DNA from: an uncultured Chloroflexota bacterium
GTDB lineage: Bacteria; Chloroflexota; Anaerolineae; Aggregatilineales; Phototrophicaceae
Direction of reading: 5' to 3'
Assembly: GCA_937927665.1 (NCBI GenBank)
Contig: CALBRY010000347.1
Coordinates: 1-14,191 of the forward strand
Length of the DNA stretch: 14,191 nucleotides
Shown: positions 1 through 7,070 of the stretch, in pieces
Layout of the letters: the number at the start of each line of letters is the position of its first letter
Numbering within the stretch: the first letter of the stretch is position 1
Program-made: the position numbers and the translations under genes
The notes under the pieces: generated by a model
Databases searched by the model: none
What the model saw: the letters and a program-made list of their open reading frames with translations, nothing else
What the model was told of the DNA's origin: nothing

Positions 1-485
1 GACCATGCGGTGCGGGTCGCCTGCTGACCGACCGCGACGAACGAGGTGAATCCTTCACCGCTCAAATAACGCTCACGGACGGCTGTGCCGACAGTGCGCG
101 GCGAAACCAGCCCGACATCGACGAACGGCGGCGCTTCGATGAATCCGAAGCTGATGTTGTACGCGCTCGTGAAGATCAACGCCTGACCGCGTTGTAAATG
201 GGGTGAAACCTCGTCAAGATAGATGCGCGGCATGGTTTCATCACGCAGCAGCAGAAACAGCACATCGGCAGCCGCCGCACCTTCGCCAATCGGAACAGGC
301 TCGAAACCTTCCTGCCGCGCGCGTGCTTGTTTCTCCGCGCTCGGTTCGCTGACCAGCACACGGATTCCGCTGTCGCGCAGGTTGAGAGCAACAGGTCGCC
401 CCATTCTGCCATACCCGATCACTTGCACAGTCTTGCCAAGCAGGATGTTCAGATCACCGTCATTTTCGTGATAGACAACTGTCAT
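1..485 (-). CDS. Ketol-acid reductoisomerase (IlvC)-like protein, N-terminal part, truncated by window edge
   Basis: The frame opens with ATG at 485 and stays open for 161 codons to base 1, so the C-terminal part is missing. Residues 1-46 match the start of short (class I) KARIs: an N-terminal leader, then a Rossmann dinucleotide-binding motif GYGRMG (residues 24-29) followed by ALNLRDSG. The later KARI landmarks are also present: LLLRDE (78-83), YNISFG (109-114) and SPRTVGTAVRERY (128-140). KARI converts acetohydroxy acids to dihydroxy acids with NADPH and Mg in branched-chain amino-acid synthesis. However, the catalytic His of the family's HGFNI motif is Ser107 here, and the Lys of the APKGPG motif is Arg130. 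The knotted helical domain with the metal ligands lies outside the window. I therefore infer a KARI-family paralogue, probably an NAD(P)-binding oxidoreductase of another or unknown function, rather than bona fide IlvC. Family assignment is firm, function is not. Confidence 0.8.
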   Translation of the reverse strand, partial: MTVVYHENDGDLNILLGKTVQVIGYGRMGRPVALNLRDSGIRVLVSEPSAEKQARARQEGFEPVPIGEGAAAADVLFLLLRDETMPRIYLDEVSPHLQRGQALIFTSAYNISFGFIEAPPFVDVGLVSPRTVGTAVRERYLSGEGFTSFVAVGQQATRTAW

Positions 486-525
486 TTTCTTTATCCGGGT
501 GTGTGCGCCGCCCAAAAGCGACGTC

Positions 526-531
526 TATAAT
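526..531 (+). promoter_or_regulatory. Consensus -10 hexamer for the lipoprotein gene
   Basis: A perfect TATAAT lies 31 bp upstream of the lipoprotein ATG at 562, giving an expected leader of roughly 25 nt. No convincing -35 hexamer is seen 16-18 bp upstream. The element sits in the short divergent gap between the KARI-like gene and the lipoprotein gene (486-561). Confidence 0.45.
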
Positions 532-561
532 GGAGTGACTTGGGAACAGGGAAAAATCGGA

Positions 562-1047
562 ATGCGTAAACCTTATCGCTCCTTCGCGATGACTGCAATC
601 ACCGTTTTGCTGATGCTGTCCGCCGCTGCCTGTTCGGAAATGTCATCGATTCTGCCGCAGCAGTCACCCCCCACGGTGACTCCGCGCCCATTTGTCAGCT
701 TTACCGCTCAACGGGTGGTGGATGCGCTTACGGCTGCCGGGCTGCCGATCCAGAATGCGGTCAGCGATTTATCGGCAGGGCGCGGTGGTGCGCCGCTCGT
801 CTTTACCGAACGCTTCGTGTTCGAAATCCCACGGATCGCGCCCTACGGCGGGCAGATCGTGATTTTTGGATCGCAAGATGATATGGCGGAATGGCTGGCG
901 TGGGTAGAAACACTGCGGAACGATGCCGCAACCCGCCGGAGTGTCGTGTATACCTACACTAACCAGAATGCGTGGCTTCAGTTGAGCGCCGATCTAACCA
1001 ACGCGGAAGCCGCCGTCTACCGGGAAACGTTTCTCGCGCTTCAGTAG
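562..1047 (+). CDS. Small lipoprotein of unknown function
   Basis: A 161-residue product. The N-terminus is a typical lipoprotein signal: basic residues (Arg2, Lys3, Arg6), a hydrophobic stretch (about residues 8-20) and a lipobox ending AAAC, with Cys24 as the predicted lipidated residue. A Pro/Thr-rich linker (about 32-45) follows, then a compact alpha/beta domain with an amphipathic helix (VVDALTAAGLPI, about residues 51-62) and a predicted strand QIVIFGSQDDMAEWLAW. I do not recognise the domain, and it should face the outside of the cytoplasmic membrane. ATG 562 is preferred over an in-frame ATG at 499 because the earlier start would precede the TATAAT at 526-531 and bury the signal peptide. 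The last 89 bp overlap the convergent EamA gene. Confidence 0.75.
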   Translation: MRKPYRSFAMTAITVLLMLSAAACSEMSSILPQQSPPTVTPRPFVSFTAQRVVDALTAAGLPIQNAVSDLSAGRGGAPLVFTERFVFEIPRIAPYGGQIVIFGSQDDMAEWLAWVETLRNDAATRRSVVYTYTNQNAWLQLSADLTNAEAAVYRETFLALQ

Positions 1048-1984
1048 GATTAGCGTCTGCGCTCAATACCTGCCGCCGCCGACCTTGATCCGCGACGATC
1101 AAGAAGACTCCCCCGATGATCACGGCGGCGGCAAGCAGTGTCGCCCCGTCGAACGTTTCGCTGGCGAGTATCCAACCGAGAAAAACGGCGATCACCGGAT
1201 TGACATACGCATAAGTCATCACGCGGGCAGGGGTGATATTGCGCATCAGCCAAGTAAACGAGGTGAACGCGACGATCGACGCCATCAACGTGAGATGCAC
1301 CCACGCGAACCATGACTCCGGTTTGACTTGCGAAGGATCAAACTGTCCCATGTCGCCTGTAATCGCGCTCAAAATCAAGACCATCACGCCGCCAACCATC
1401 AACTGAATCCCGGTTGAAAGCGGCGCATCTTTCGGTAAATCAGCGGTGCGTCCGTAGAGCGATCCAACCGCCCACGCGATCGCAGCAATCAACGGCGCAA
1501 GCACGAGCAGCGGATTAAAGTGTGCCGCTAACGCCTGTTCGGGGTTCGCCAGCGCGATGATCCCCATGGTGCTTAACGTGATGCCGCCGATCACCATCCA
1601 CGATGGACGTTTGCCACCCGGCGAAAACCATGTGATCAAGACAACCCACATCGGCGTACTGGCGATCACGACCGCCGCCAACCCGGACGGCAGCCCTTGC
1701 GATTGTGACCACACGAGCAAGCTGTTATTGATCAGAAACATCGGCGTTGTGGCGATTGCTGCCGCGCGCCAATTCGAGCGCGTCGGCATCGGTGCGCCGC
1801 GTAACCTGCCCCACGCAAACAGAATCACCCCGGCGACGAGAAACCGCGATCCAGCCATGAAAAACGGAGGAATCGACTGCACCGCGAAACGAATGCCGAT
1901 ATAGCTTGATCCCCAGATCAGGTACACAAGCGCGAAAGCAAGCACGATCAACCATGTGGCAGGGCGCGTGGATGTGGTCTGCAT
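959..1984 (-). CDS. EamA/DMT-family drug/metabolite transporter
   Basis: A 341-residue polytopic membrane protein with two tandem EamA repeats of about five helices each. The first repeat begins with the hallmark LIWGSSYIGIRF near residues 22-33. The second ends with TYAYVNPVIAVFLGW followed by a final helix (about residues 280-305). Members export amino acids, metabolites or drugs across the cytoplasmic membrane; the substrate cannot be read from sequence. ATG 1984 is chosen over the in-frame ATG at 2002 because GAGGAA lies at 2000-1995 with an 11-nt spacer, whereas 2002 has no Shine-Dalgarno. After the last helix comes an Arg-rich tail of about 40 residues, most of which is encoded in the stretch overlapping the convergent lipoprotein gene. 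That tail is longer than usual for the family and may be a recent extension through loss of an earlier stop. Confidence 0.88.
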   Translation of the reverse strand: MQTTSTRPATWLIVLAFALVYLIWGSSYIGIRFAVQSIPPFFMAGSRFLVAGVILFAWGRLRGAPMPTRSNWRAAAIATTPMFLINNSLLVWSQSQGLPSGLAAVVIASTPMWVVLITWFSPGGKRPSWMVIGGITLSTMGIIALANPEQALAAHFNPLLVLAPLIAAIAWAVGSLYGRTADLPKDAPLSTGIQLMVGGVMVLILSAITGDMGQFDPSQVKPESWFAWVHLTLMASIVAFTSFTWLMRNITPARVMTYAYVNPVIAVFLGWILASETFDGATLLAAAVIIGGVFLIVADQGRRRQVLSADANPTEARETFPGRRRLPRWLDRRSTEATHSG

Positions 1985-1994
1985 GCGTTGGTGA

Positions 1995-2000
1995 TTCCTC
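1995..2000 (-). promoter_or_regulatory. Shine-Dalgarno that decides the EamA start
   Basis: GAGGAA on the minus strand, 10-11 nt before ATG 1984. The alternative ATG at 2002 actually overlaps this element, so initiation there would mask it. Confidence 0.5.
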
Positions 2001-2026
2001 ATACTGGAAAACGTGGATGCCCTGTC

Positions 2027-2056
2027 ATTCTATGGGGCGGCAGTGTGAAGCGTTAA
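2027..2056 (-). promoter_or_regulatory. Candidate sigma70-type promoter for the EamA transporter
   Basis: On the minus strand TTAACG (2056-2051) and TAGAAT (2032-2027) are separated by 18 bp. The expected transcript start near 2020 gives a leader of about 35 nt to ATG 1984. Four of six -35 bases and five of six -10 bases match consensus. Confidence 0.35.
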
Positions 2057-2186
2057 GTCCATTGATGACCACGCCGCCGATCTGTGCAAACGACTATGCC
2101 GCAGATGACATTGTTCATACCGTCCGCCGTATCTACGCGCTAAAATCTCCTGTATTTGAACGTAAATAGAGTTTGTGATTCTTAAA

Positions 2187-3023
2187 ATGATCGAAACCCG
2201 CATTGATGCTCTGCTTCCGGCGGAAATCGCACAGCGCGCCGCCGATATGGGTGTTCGCAAAGCGAACATGAGCGCCATCACCACCCTCGTACAAGCTGTT
2301 TTGGCGGGCGGATTTGTCTCGCTCGGTGCGTTGTTTGCCACGATCGCTGTGTCCAGCGGAGCGGGGGCACAACTCCCTTATGGCGTCGGACGGCTCCTAT
2401 TCGGGTTGGTATTTTGCCTCGGGCTGATCTTGATCGTGCTTGCCGGGGCGGAATTGTTCACAGGAAATATTCTGCTCGTGATCGCGTGGGCAAGCCGTAA
2501 AGTCAGCTTGCGGGCGCTGCTCCGCAATTGGGCGCTCGTTTACATCGGGAATTTTATCGGGTCGCTGGTGACAGCGGCGCTGGTGTTTTTGGGTGGTCAA
2601 TATCATTTCGGCGGCGGCGCGGTCGGGCAAACCGCGCTGGCGATTGCCAACACAAAAGTTCAATTCGGTTTTGTTCAGGCGCTCGCGTTGGGGATTTTGT
2701 GTAACGCGCTGGTGTGCATGGCGGTCTGGTTGACGCTCGGTGCGCGCACCACCACCGATAAAATCCTTGCGATCCTGTTTCCCGTTACAGCATTTGTCGC
2801 CGCCGGGTTTGAACACAGTGTCGCCAATATGTATTTCATCCCGATCGGCTTGATGATCAAGAATTTTGATCCAACATTCGCGGCGGGTGCTGGTTTGAAC
2901 CTCGATTCGCTCACGTTGATCAACTTCATTGCGAACCTAATTCCCGTGACAATTGGCAATATTATCGGCGGAATGGTGATGGTTGGAGCGGTGTACTGGT
3001 TTTTGTATTTACGCGAACACTAG
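2187..3023 (+). CDS. Formate/nitrite transporter (FNT) family channel
   Basis: A 278-residue integral membrane protein with six hydrophobic segments, the usual size for FocA/NirC pentameric channels that move formate, nitrite, hydrosulfide or similar small monovalent anions across the cytoplasmic membrane. Family signatures are present in order: AELFTGNIL (the omega-loop Thr region), RNWALVYIGNFIGS, LGILCNALVCMAVWL, and GFEHSVANMYFIPIG, which carries the central pore His (His210). The C-terminal LIPVTIGNIIGG repeats the asparagine-rich motif before the last helix. The start is uncertain: GTG at 2175 is in frame four codons earlier and neither start has a strong Shine-Dalgarno; ATG 2187 is taken by codon preference. 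There is no pfl, nitrite reductase or sulfite reductase gene nearby, so the substrate is open. Confidence 0.92.
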   Translation: MIETRIDALLPAEIAQRAADMGVRKANMSAITTLVQAVLAGGFVSLGALFATIAVSSGAGAQLPYGVGRLLFGLVFCLGLILIVLAGAELFTGNILLVIAWASRKVSLRALLRNWALVYIGNFIGSLVTAALVFLGGQYHFGGGAVGQTALAIANTKVQFGFVQALALGILCNALVCMAVWLTLGARTTTDKILAILFPVTAFVAAGFEHSVANMYFIPIGLMIKNFDPTFAAGAGLNLDSLTLINFIANLIPVTIGNIIGGMVMVGAVYWFLYLREH

Positions 3024-3076
3024 AATGCGCCCAAGTTTTCGATAACAATGAAGGGAACACTTGAGAGTGAGCCTTC

Positions 3077-3766
3077 ATGCTGAATATCGAAAACCTGCAC
3101 TATCACTATGGGGCGCACAAGGTACTAAACGATGTATCTGTGCGCCTTGAGCCTCGTCAAATCGGAATGCTGATCGGGCAAAACGGAGCGGGCAAATCAA
3201 CCCTGCTCCGCTGTGCTGCCGGTTGGTCAGTGACCGATAAGGGAAACATCACCGTTAACGGAATCTCGATTCGCAAACAGGAACAGTCGTTCCGGCGTCA
3301 GGTCGTGCTTGTGCCGGATACGCCCGATTTTTACGACGAACTGACGGCTTGGGAGCATTTGCAGTTCATCGGGCAGCTTCATCGTATTGAATCGTGGCCA
3401 GAACAAGCGGAAGAACTGCTGATCGCCTTCCAATTGATCGAGCAGTGGAACACATTCCCGTTCACATTTTCGCGCGGGATGCGCTACAAGCTGGCGCTCT
3501 GTTTGGCGCTGTTGGTGCGTCCGCCGCTTCTCCTCCTCGATGAACCGTTTGGACCGCTCGACGCGGTATCCAATCAAATCTTGTGGAGCAATCTTGAGAC
3601 GTATGTCGGCGAAGGCAATACGGTACTGTTCAGCAGTCACATCGTACCAGCCGATCAAATGCCGGAGGTGATTTTGCATCTGCGGCAGGGGCAGGTGGAG
3701 CGCATTACGCCCGGCGAAACGCTGAACTTGGCAGAACTGCTGAATGATGATGACGATGATGCGTGA
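3077..3766 (+). CDS. ABC transporter ATP-binding subunit
   Basis: A 229-residue single nucleotide-binding domain with all motifs: Walker A GQNGAGKST (34-42), signature FSRGM (131-135, a divergent LSGGQ), Walker B LLLLDEP (151-157), D-loop GPLD (159-162) and switch His188 in SSHI. The Q-loop position reads VPDTPDFYDELTAWEHL, the form common in ABC-2-like export ATPases. It ends in a run of five Asp (about residues 224-228), encoded by GAT/GAC repeats. In another frame these form the start of the permease, with which the gene overlaps by 23 bp. It should energise that permease at the inner face of the membrane. The substrate is unknown; an export role is inferred from the two-gene arrangement without a binding protein. 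Confidence 0.93.
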   Translation: MLNIENLHYHYGAHKVLNDVSVRLEPRQIGMLIGQNGAGKSTLLRCAAGWSVTDKGNITVNGISIRKQEQSFRRQVVLVPDTPDFYDELTAWEHLQFIGQLHRIESWPEQAEELLIAFQLIEQWNTFPFTFSRGMRYKLALCLALLVRPPLLLLDEPFGPLDAVSNQILWSNLETYVGEGNTVLFSSHIVPADQMPEVILHLRQGQVERITPGETLNLAELLNDDDDDA

Positions 3767-5291
3767 TCTGATCCTGCTTACCCGCCTCGAAATCAAGCGG
3801 ATCAGGCGGTCATCCCGGTATTGGCTGCGCTTGATCGGTTTAGATTCGATGAATCAATCGCGCGCGGTTCAGATTTATGTGATGCTGTTCTGGATGGGTT
3901 GGATCTACACGATGTGGTCATACGTGCTGGGGCAAGTGCTGCAAGCCAGCGGCAGCATGCACCGCGCGGATACCGACCAACTCCTGCCGTTCATCCCGTA
4001 TATCGTGTTCGGCGTTCAGGTCTATTATCTGGTTCAAGTACTGCGCGATCCGCCGCTCAAACTTGCTTCGGCGGATTTGAATTACATCGCCACCGCGCCG
4101 CTTTCACGCGGCATGATCACGATTGTCAATTTCGTCGTCAAGCTGTTTATTCCCGCGCTGGCGCTTTCGATGATCGGGGCGCAGGCGGCGATGTTCTTCA
4201 CATGGCACGCCGATATGATCGCCGCCGGGTTGATCGGCTTCAAGGCGTTCGCGGTCACGTTCTTCCTTGTGTATGCCAGCGGCGTGCTGATCGGGTCGAT
4301 TGGGGTGCTGAAGCAGAATTACACCGCGCTGCGAACGCGCCTGATGTTCTGGTGGGTTGTGCCGATTGTCCTCGCAGGTGCGGCGCTGATTCCGCAAATC
4401 GTGCTGCTGCCCGGTCAAGCGTGGGTGAATCTGTTGGGCAGCACAGACGATCAGGCATTCGCAGTCTTGATGGGCGGCTTGATCATCGTCATGATGATCG
4501 GCTTTATCGTGCTGATCGCCGCCGGGAATCGCTTGCGGATGACGAAGGTGATCGCCGACAGTCAGATGTACGCCAGAATTCAAAAACTGGGTGCATTTGG
4601 GCGGGTGATCGCGGCGGATGTGATTGCGCGCATTCGGCGGCAAAACATACTTGGTCGAAAACGGGTGATCTACAAGCGGATGCCAACAGGCTTACTGGGA
4701 ACATCGGCGCTGATCGCACAAAGCATCACCACGCTGATCCGGCTCTCACCAGCGGCGATTGTCCGGCTCTTTTTCAGCGGCGGCGCATTCGTTTCGACTG
4801 TGCTTTTTACCGTGCGGCTCAGCGGTGGAATTTCGCTGCCAGCGCTCCTGATTCTATATCTTGTGCTGCTGGGGTTGCGCCCGCGTGAAATCGTGCAGGG
4901 CTTCAGGGCACAGCTCGATCAATCGTATATGCGGCAGTACATCCCGCAAACGAATATGCGTCTGTTTATCGCGTCTGCTGCCGTCCCGTTTGCGATCACA
5001 GCGGCGGGTATGTTGATCATCGTCGCGCTGCAAACATGGGTTGATCCGATCACAGGCACGGTGTTCGCCCTCGCCGTCTTGATCACGCTTTCGCTGTGTT
5101 TAGCGATCGAAATGGTGCAGATGAAGCGCATGCAGCTTCCCAAAATCGCCTATGAATACAGTGTGTTGGCGGCGGGGATTGTCATCGTTTTGGGCGGCGT
5201 GTTCAGCGGGAGTTTGTGGGGTGCCACATCCGCCGCCGTTATAGTGATCGCTATCCTGATGACGCTGCTCAATGAGAGCGAAGCGATCTAG
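3744..5291 (+). CDS. ABC transporter membrane subunit, large polytopic permease
   Basis: A product of up to 515 residues with about 11-12 predicted membrane segments, overlapping the ATPase gene by 23 bp and so translationally coupled. Five in-frame ATG codons lie at 3744, 3747, 3750, 3756 and 3759, and any may be used. The last two place the start directly before RDLILLTRLEIKRIRR, a basic cytoplasmic leader. Hydrophobic segments cluster at roughly 40-230 and 325-512, separated by a basic cytoplasmic loop near 265-320 (LRMTKVIADSQ, RRQNILGRKRV). That suggests two six-helix halves in one chain, as in large ABC-2-like exporters. I recognise no substrate-specific motif. Adjacent genes (FNT channel, amidase) give no clear functional tie. 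Confidence 0.8.
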   Translation: MMMTMMRDLILLTRLEIKRIRRSSRYWLRLIGLDSMNQSRAVQIYVMLFWMGWIYTMWSYVLGQVLQASGSMHRADTDQLLPFIPYIVFGVQVYYLVQVLRDPPLKLASADLNYIATAPLSRGMITIVNFVVKLFIPALALSMIGAQAAMFFTWHADMIAAGLIGFKAFAVTFFLVYASGVLIGSIGVLKQNYTALRTRLMFWWVVPIVLAGAALIPQIVLLPGQAWVNLLGSTDDQAFAVLMGGLIIVMMIGFIVLIAAGNRLRMTKVIADSQMYARIQKLGAFGRVIAADVIARIRRQNILGRKRVIYKRMPTGLLGTSALIAQSITTLIRLSPAAIVRLFFSGGAFVSTVLFTVRLSGGISLPALLILYLVLLGLRPREIVQGFRAQLDQSYMRQYIPQTNMRLFIASAAVPFAITAAGMLIIVALQTWVDPITGTVFALAVLITLSLCLAIEMVQMKRMQLPKIAYEYSVLAAGIVIVLGGVFSGSLWGATSAAVIVIAILMTLLNESEAI

Positions 5292-5349
5292 GGCATCAGC
5301 GCGCCGGTAAGTCCGCTATGATTGTGTTTCTACTCGCAGCCCTATTTGC

Positions 5350-5354
5350 AGGAG
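5350..5354 (+). promoter_or_regulatory. Strong ribosome binding site of the amidase
   Basis: AGGAG lies 10 nt before ATG 5365 and fixes that start. A TATGAT (5317-5322) about 48 bp upstream of the ATG could be a -10 element, but no -35 accompanies it, so read-through from the ABC genes is also possible. Confidence 0.5.
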
Positions 5355-5364
5355 TTCCCGTCCC

Positions 5365-6660
5365 ATGTCGATTCAAGCCGCTCCTTTAAGCGAAATCGCC
5401 GCCCAGCTCCGCAGCGGTACGCGTGATCTGCGCGACTATGTCGATTCCGCGCTGGATCGCCTGAAATCGATCGAGCCAAAAATGCAGGCATTTTTACCGG
5501 AAAGCGGACGGCGCGATCGACTGCGCTGGGAAGTAAACGCCCTCAAGGCGCATTATCCCGATCCCGCCGCGCGTCCGCCGCTCTACGGGGTGCTGTTGGG
5601 CGTAAAGGATGTTTTTCGGGCGGACGGATTCGAAACGCGGGCAGGATCAACCCTGTCGCCGCTGTTATTCGCAGGATCAGAAGCGCCGGTGGTGACGCGC
5701 CTCAAACAGCTTGGCGCGCTGATCCTCGGCAAAACTGTCACGGCGGAATTTGCCTACATCGAACCGGGAGCGACGCGTAATCCGCATAATCTGGCGCATA
5801 CACCGGGCGGATCAAGCAGCGGATCGGCTGCCGCAGTCGCGGCGGGGGTGTGCGCGCTGGCGATTGGCACACAAACCATCGGATCGGTGATCCGTCCGGC
5901 GTCGTTCTGCGGGATCGTCGGCTTCAAGCCGAGCTATGGGCGCATTTCGACCGATGGTGTGGTTCCGGTCTCGCGCTCGCTCGATCATGTCGGCTTATTC
6001 ACACAAGACTTGGCGGGAATGACGCTCGTTGCACCGCTCCTGTGCCAAGAATGGAAGCCGATCGACGAGGCGGATCGCGGCAGACGCCCGACGTTCGGTG
6101 TGATCGATGGTGCGTATCTCGCGCAAGCCTCACCGGAGATGATCGCCGCCTTTGAGCGCCGAATCGCGCAGGTCGAAAAAGCAGGCTTTGTGGTCAAGCG
6201 CGTGAATATGCTTGAAGATATCGAAGCGGTGAATGATTACGCACAGCGCTTGATGGCGTTCGAAGCGGCAAAAGTTCACGCGGCATGGTACGAGGCGTTT
6301 TCCGAGCAGTATCGCCCGCGCTCTGTCGATTTGATCCAGCGGGGACAGTCTGTTTCTGACGAAACGGCTGCACAGATGCGATTGATGCAAATCGAAGTTC
6401 GCAGCCGTTTGGAAACTCACATGGGCGAAGCGGCAATCGATTTGTGGTTGAGTCCCGCCGCGACGGGGACAGCCCCGCACGGGTTGGAATCCACCGGAAA
6501 TTCGGTGATGAACCTACCGTGGTCATTTACCGGGCTTCCGGCGCTGACTCTGCCGATGGGGACGGGCAGCGATCGACTGCCGCTCGGGATTCAAATCACT
6601 GGCGCGTATGGATCAGATGAACGGCTGATCGAGTGGGCGGCGGCGCTGAACCGCGCTTAA
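5365..6660 (+). CDS. Amidase-signature family enzyme
   Basis: A 431-residue soluble enzyme of the amidase signature family, which hydrolyses amide bonds by a Ser-cisSer-Lys triad. The triad is visible: Lys81 in GVKD, cis-Ser150 in GGSSSGSAAAV, and nucleophile Ser174 in TIGSVIRPASFCG. Spacings of 69 and 24 residues match known family members. The conserved stretch continues as GIVGFKPSYGRIS, and the C-terminal LPALTLPMG and LPLGIQITG are also typical. The position usually occupied by Asp in the GTDTGGSIR motif is Gln170, a variant I associate with a subgroup of bacterial amidases of unknown substrate. It is not GatA: there is no gatB/gatC neighbour and the length is short. Cytoplasmic, with no signal peptide. 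It lies 73 bp downstream of the ABC permease and ends at a strong terminator (6690-6716). Confidence 0.92.
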   Translation: MSIQAAPLSEIAAQLRSGTRDLRDYVDSALDRLKSIEPKMQAFLPESGRRDRLRWEVNALKAHYPDPAARPPLYGVLLGVKDVFRADGFETRAGSTLSPLLFAGSEAPVVTRLKQLGALILGKTVTAEFAYIEPGATRNPHNLAHTPGGSSSGSAAAVAAGVCALAIGTQTIGSVIRPASFCGIVGFKPSYGRISTDGVVPVSRSLDHVGLFTQDLAGMTLVAPLLCQEWKPIDEADRGRRPTFGVIDGAYLAQASPEMIAAFERRIAQVEKAGFVVKRVNMLEDIEAVNDYAQRLMAFEAAKVHAAWYEAFSEQYRPRSVDLIQRGQSVSDETAAQMRLMQIEVRSRLETHMGEAAIDLWLSPAATGTAPHGLESTGNSVMNLPWSFTGLPALTLPMGTGSDRLPLGIQITGAYGSDERLIEWAAALNRA

Positions 6661-6671
6661 CGAACACGCTT

Positions 6672-7070
6672 TTATGACTTGGGTTTCTTGCCGCTGGATT
6701 TTTCAGCGGCTTTTTTCAAATTCTCTTCGACGCGGAACTTGACGATCCGGGTGATCAAATCCATCGGCATCGGCTGATCGATCGGGAATTGGACGCTGCC
6801 CTTAGCATTTTCGTAGACGGATAACTCTTCTTTGAAGGCTTCGATTCCGCTCGGCACGGGGTAGAACCCGATATGATTCTTGAATGCCGCGAAGTGGACG
6901 AGATTCCCTTTTAGGTCAAAGGTCGGCATTTGATAGCTGATCTTCTCCTTTGCATCCGGCGCGGCGGCTTTGATCACTGCGCGCACGGCTTGCAGAATGG
7001 CTTGCGTGCTTTCGGGAAAAGTCGCTATGTACTCATCGATCGACGTGAAACCCGGTTTCTTGTCATTCAT
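6672..7070 (-). CDS. DUF1801 / YdhG-like protein
   Basis: A 132-residue protein of the DUF1801 (YdhG-like) family. The family pattern is clear: SIDEYIATFPESTQAILQAV at the N-terminus, EKISYQMPTF, then HFAAFKNHIGFYP and KGSVQFPID, followed by the helix LITRIVKFRVEENLKKAA and a Lys/Ser-rich tail. Members are small cytoplasmic alpha/beta proteins; a Bacillus homologue has been described as a frataxin-like iron chaperone, but most members have no known role. ATG 7070 is chosen because the homologous region begins there. The frame stays open upstream to an ATG at 7340, but that 90-residue extension is Arg/Cys-rich and unlike any family member. The 3' end overlaps, on the other strand, the terminator of the convergent amidase gene. 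Confidence 0.85.
   Translation of the reverse strand: MNDKKPGFTSIDEYIATFPESTQAILQAVRAVIKAAAPDAKEKISYQMPTFDLKGNLVHFAAFKNHIGFYPVPSGIEAFKEELSVYENAKGSVQFPIDQPMPMDLITRIVKFRVEENLKKAAEKSSGKKPKS
6690..6716 (+). terminator. Rho-independent terminator of the amidase gene
   Basis: A perfect 7-bp stem GCCGCTG (6690-6696) / CAGCGGC (6704-6710), a 7-nt loop and then six T. It begins 30 nt after the amidase stop codon. It lies wholly inside the last codons of the convergent DUF1801 gene, encoding its AEKSSGK tail on the other strand. On the minus strand there is no T-tract, so it should act only on amidase transcripts. Confidence 0.85.

Noticed and set aside
1477..1486. A GCGATCGC octamer that recalls the cyanobacterial HIP1 repeat
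   Set aside because: It is not repeated at HIP1-like density; the general GATC excess explains an occasional copy.
3821..4888. A 355-codon open frame on the plus strand inside the ABC permease gene
   Set aside because: It is Arg/Asp/His-rich with no membrane or domain pattern, while the overlapping frame encodes a coherent polytopic permease coupled to the ATPase. It is a composition shadow.
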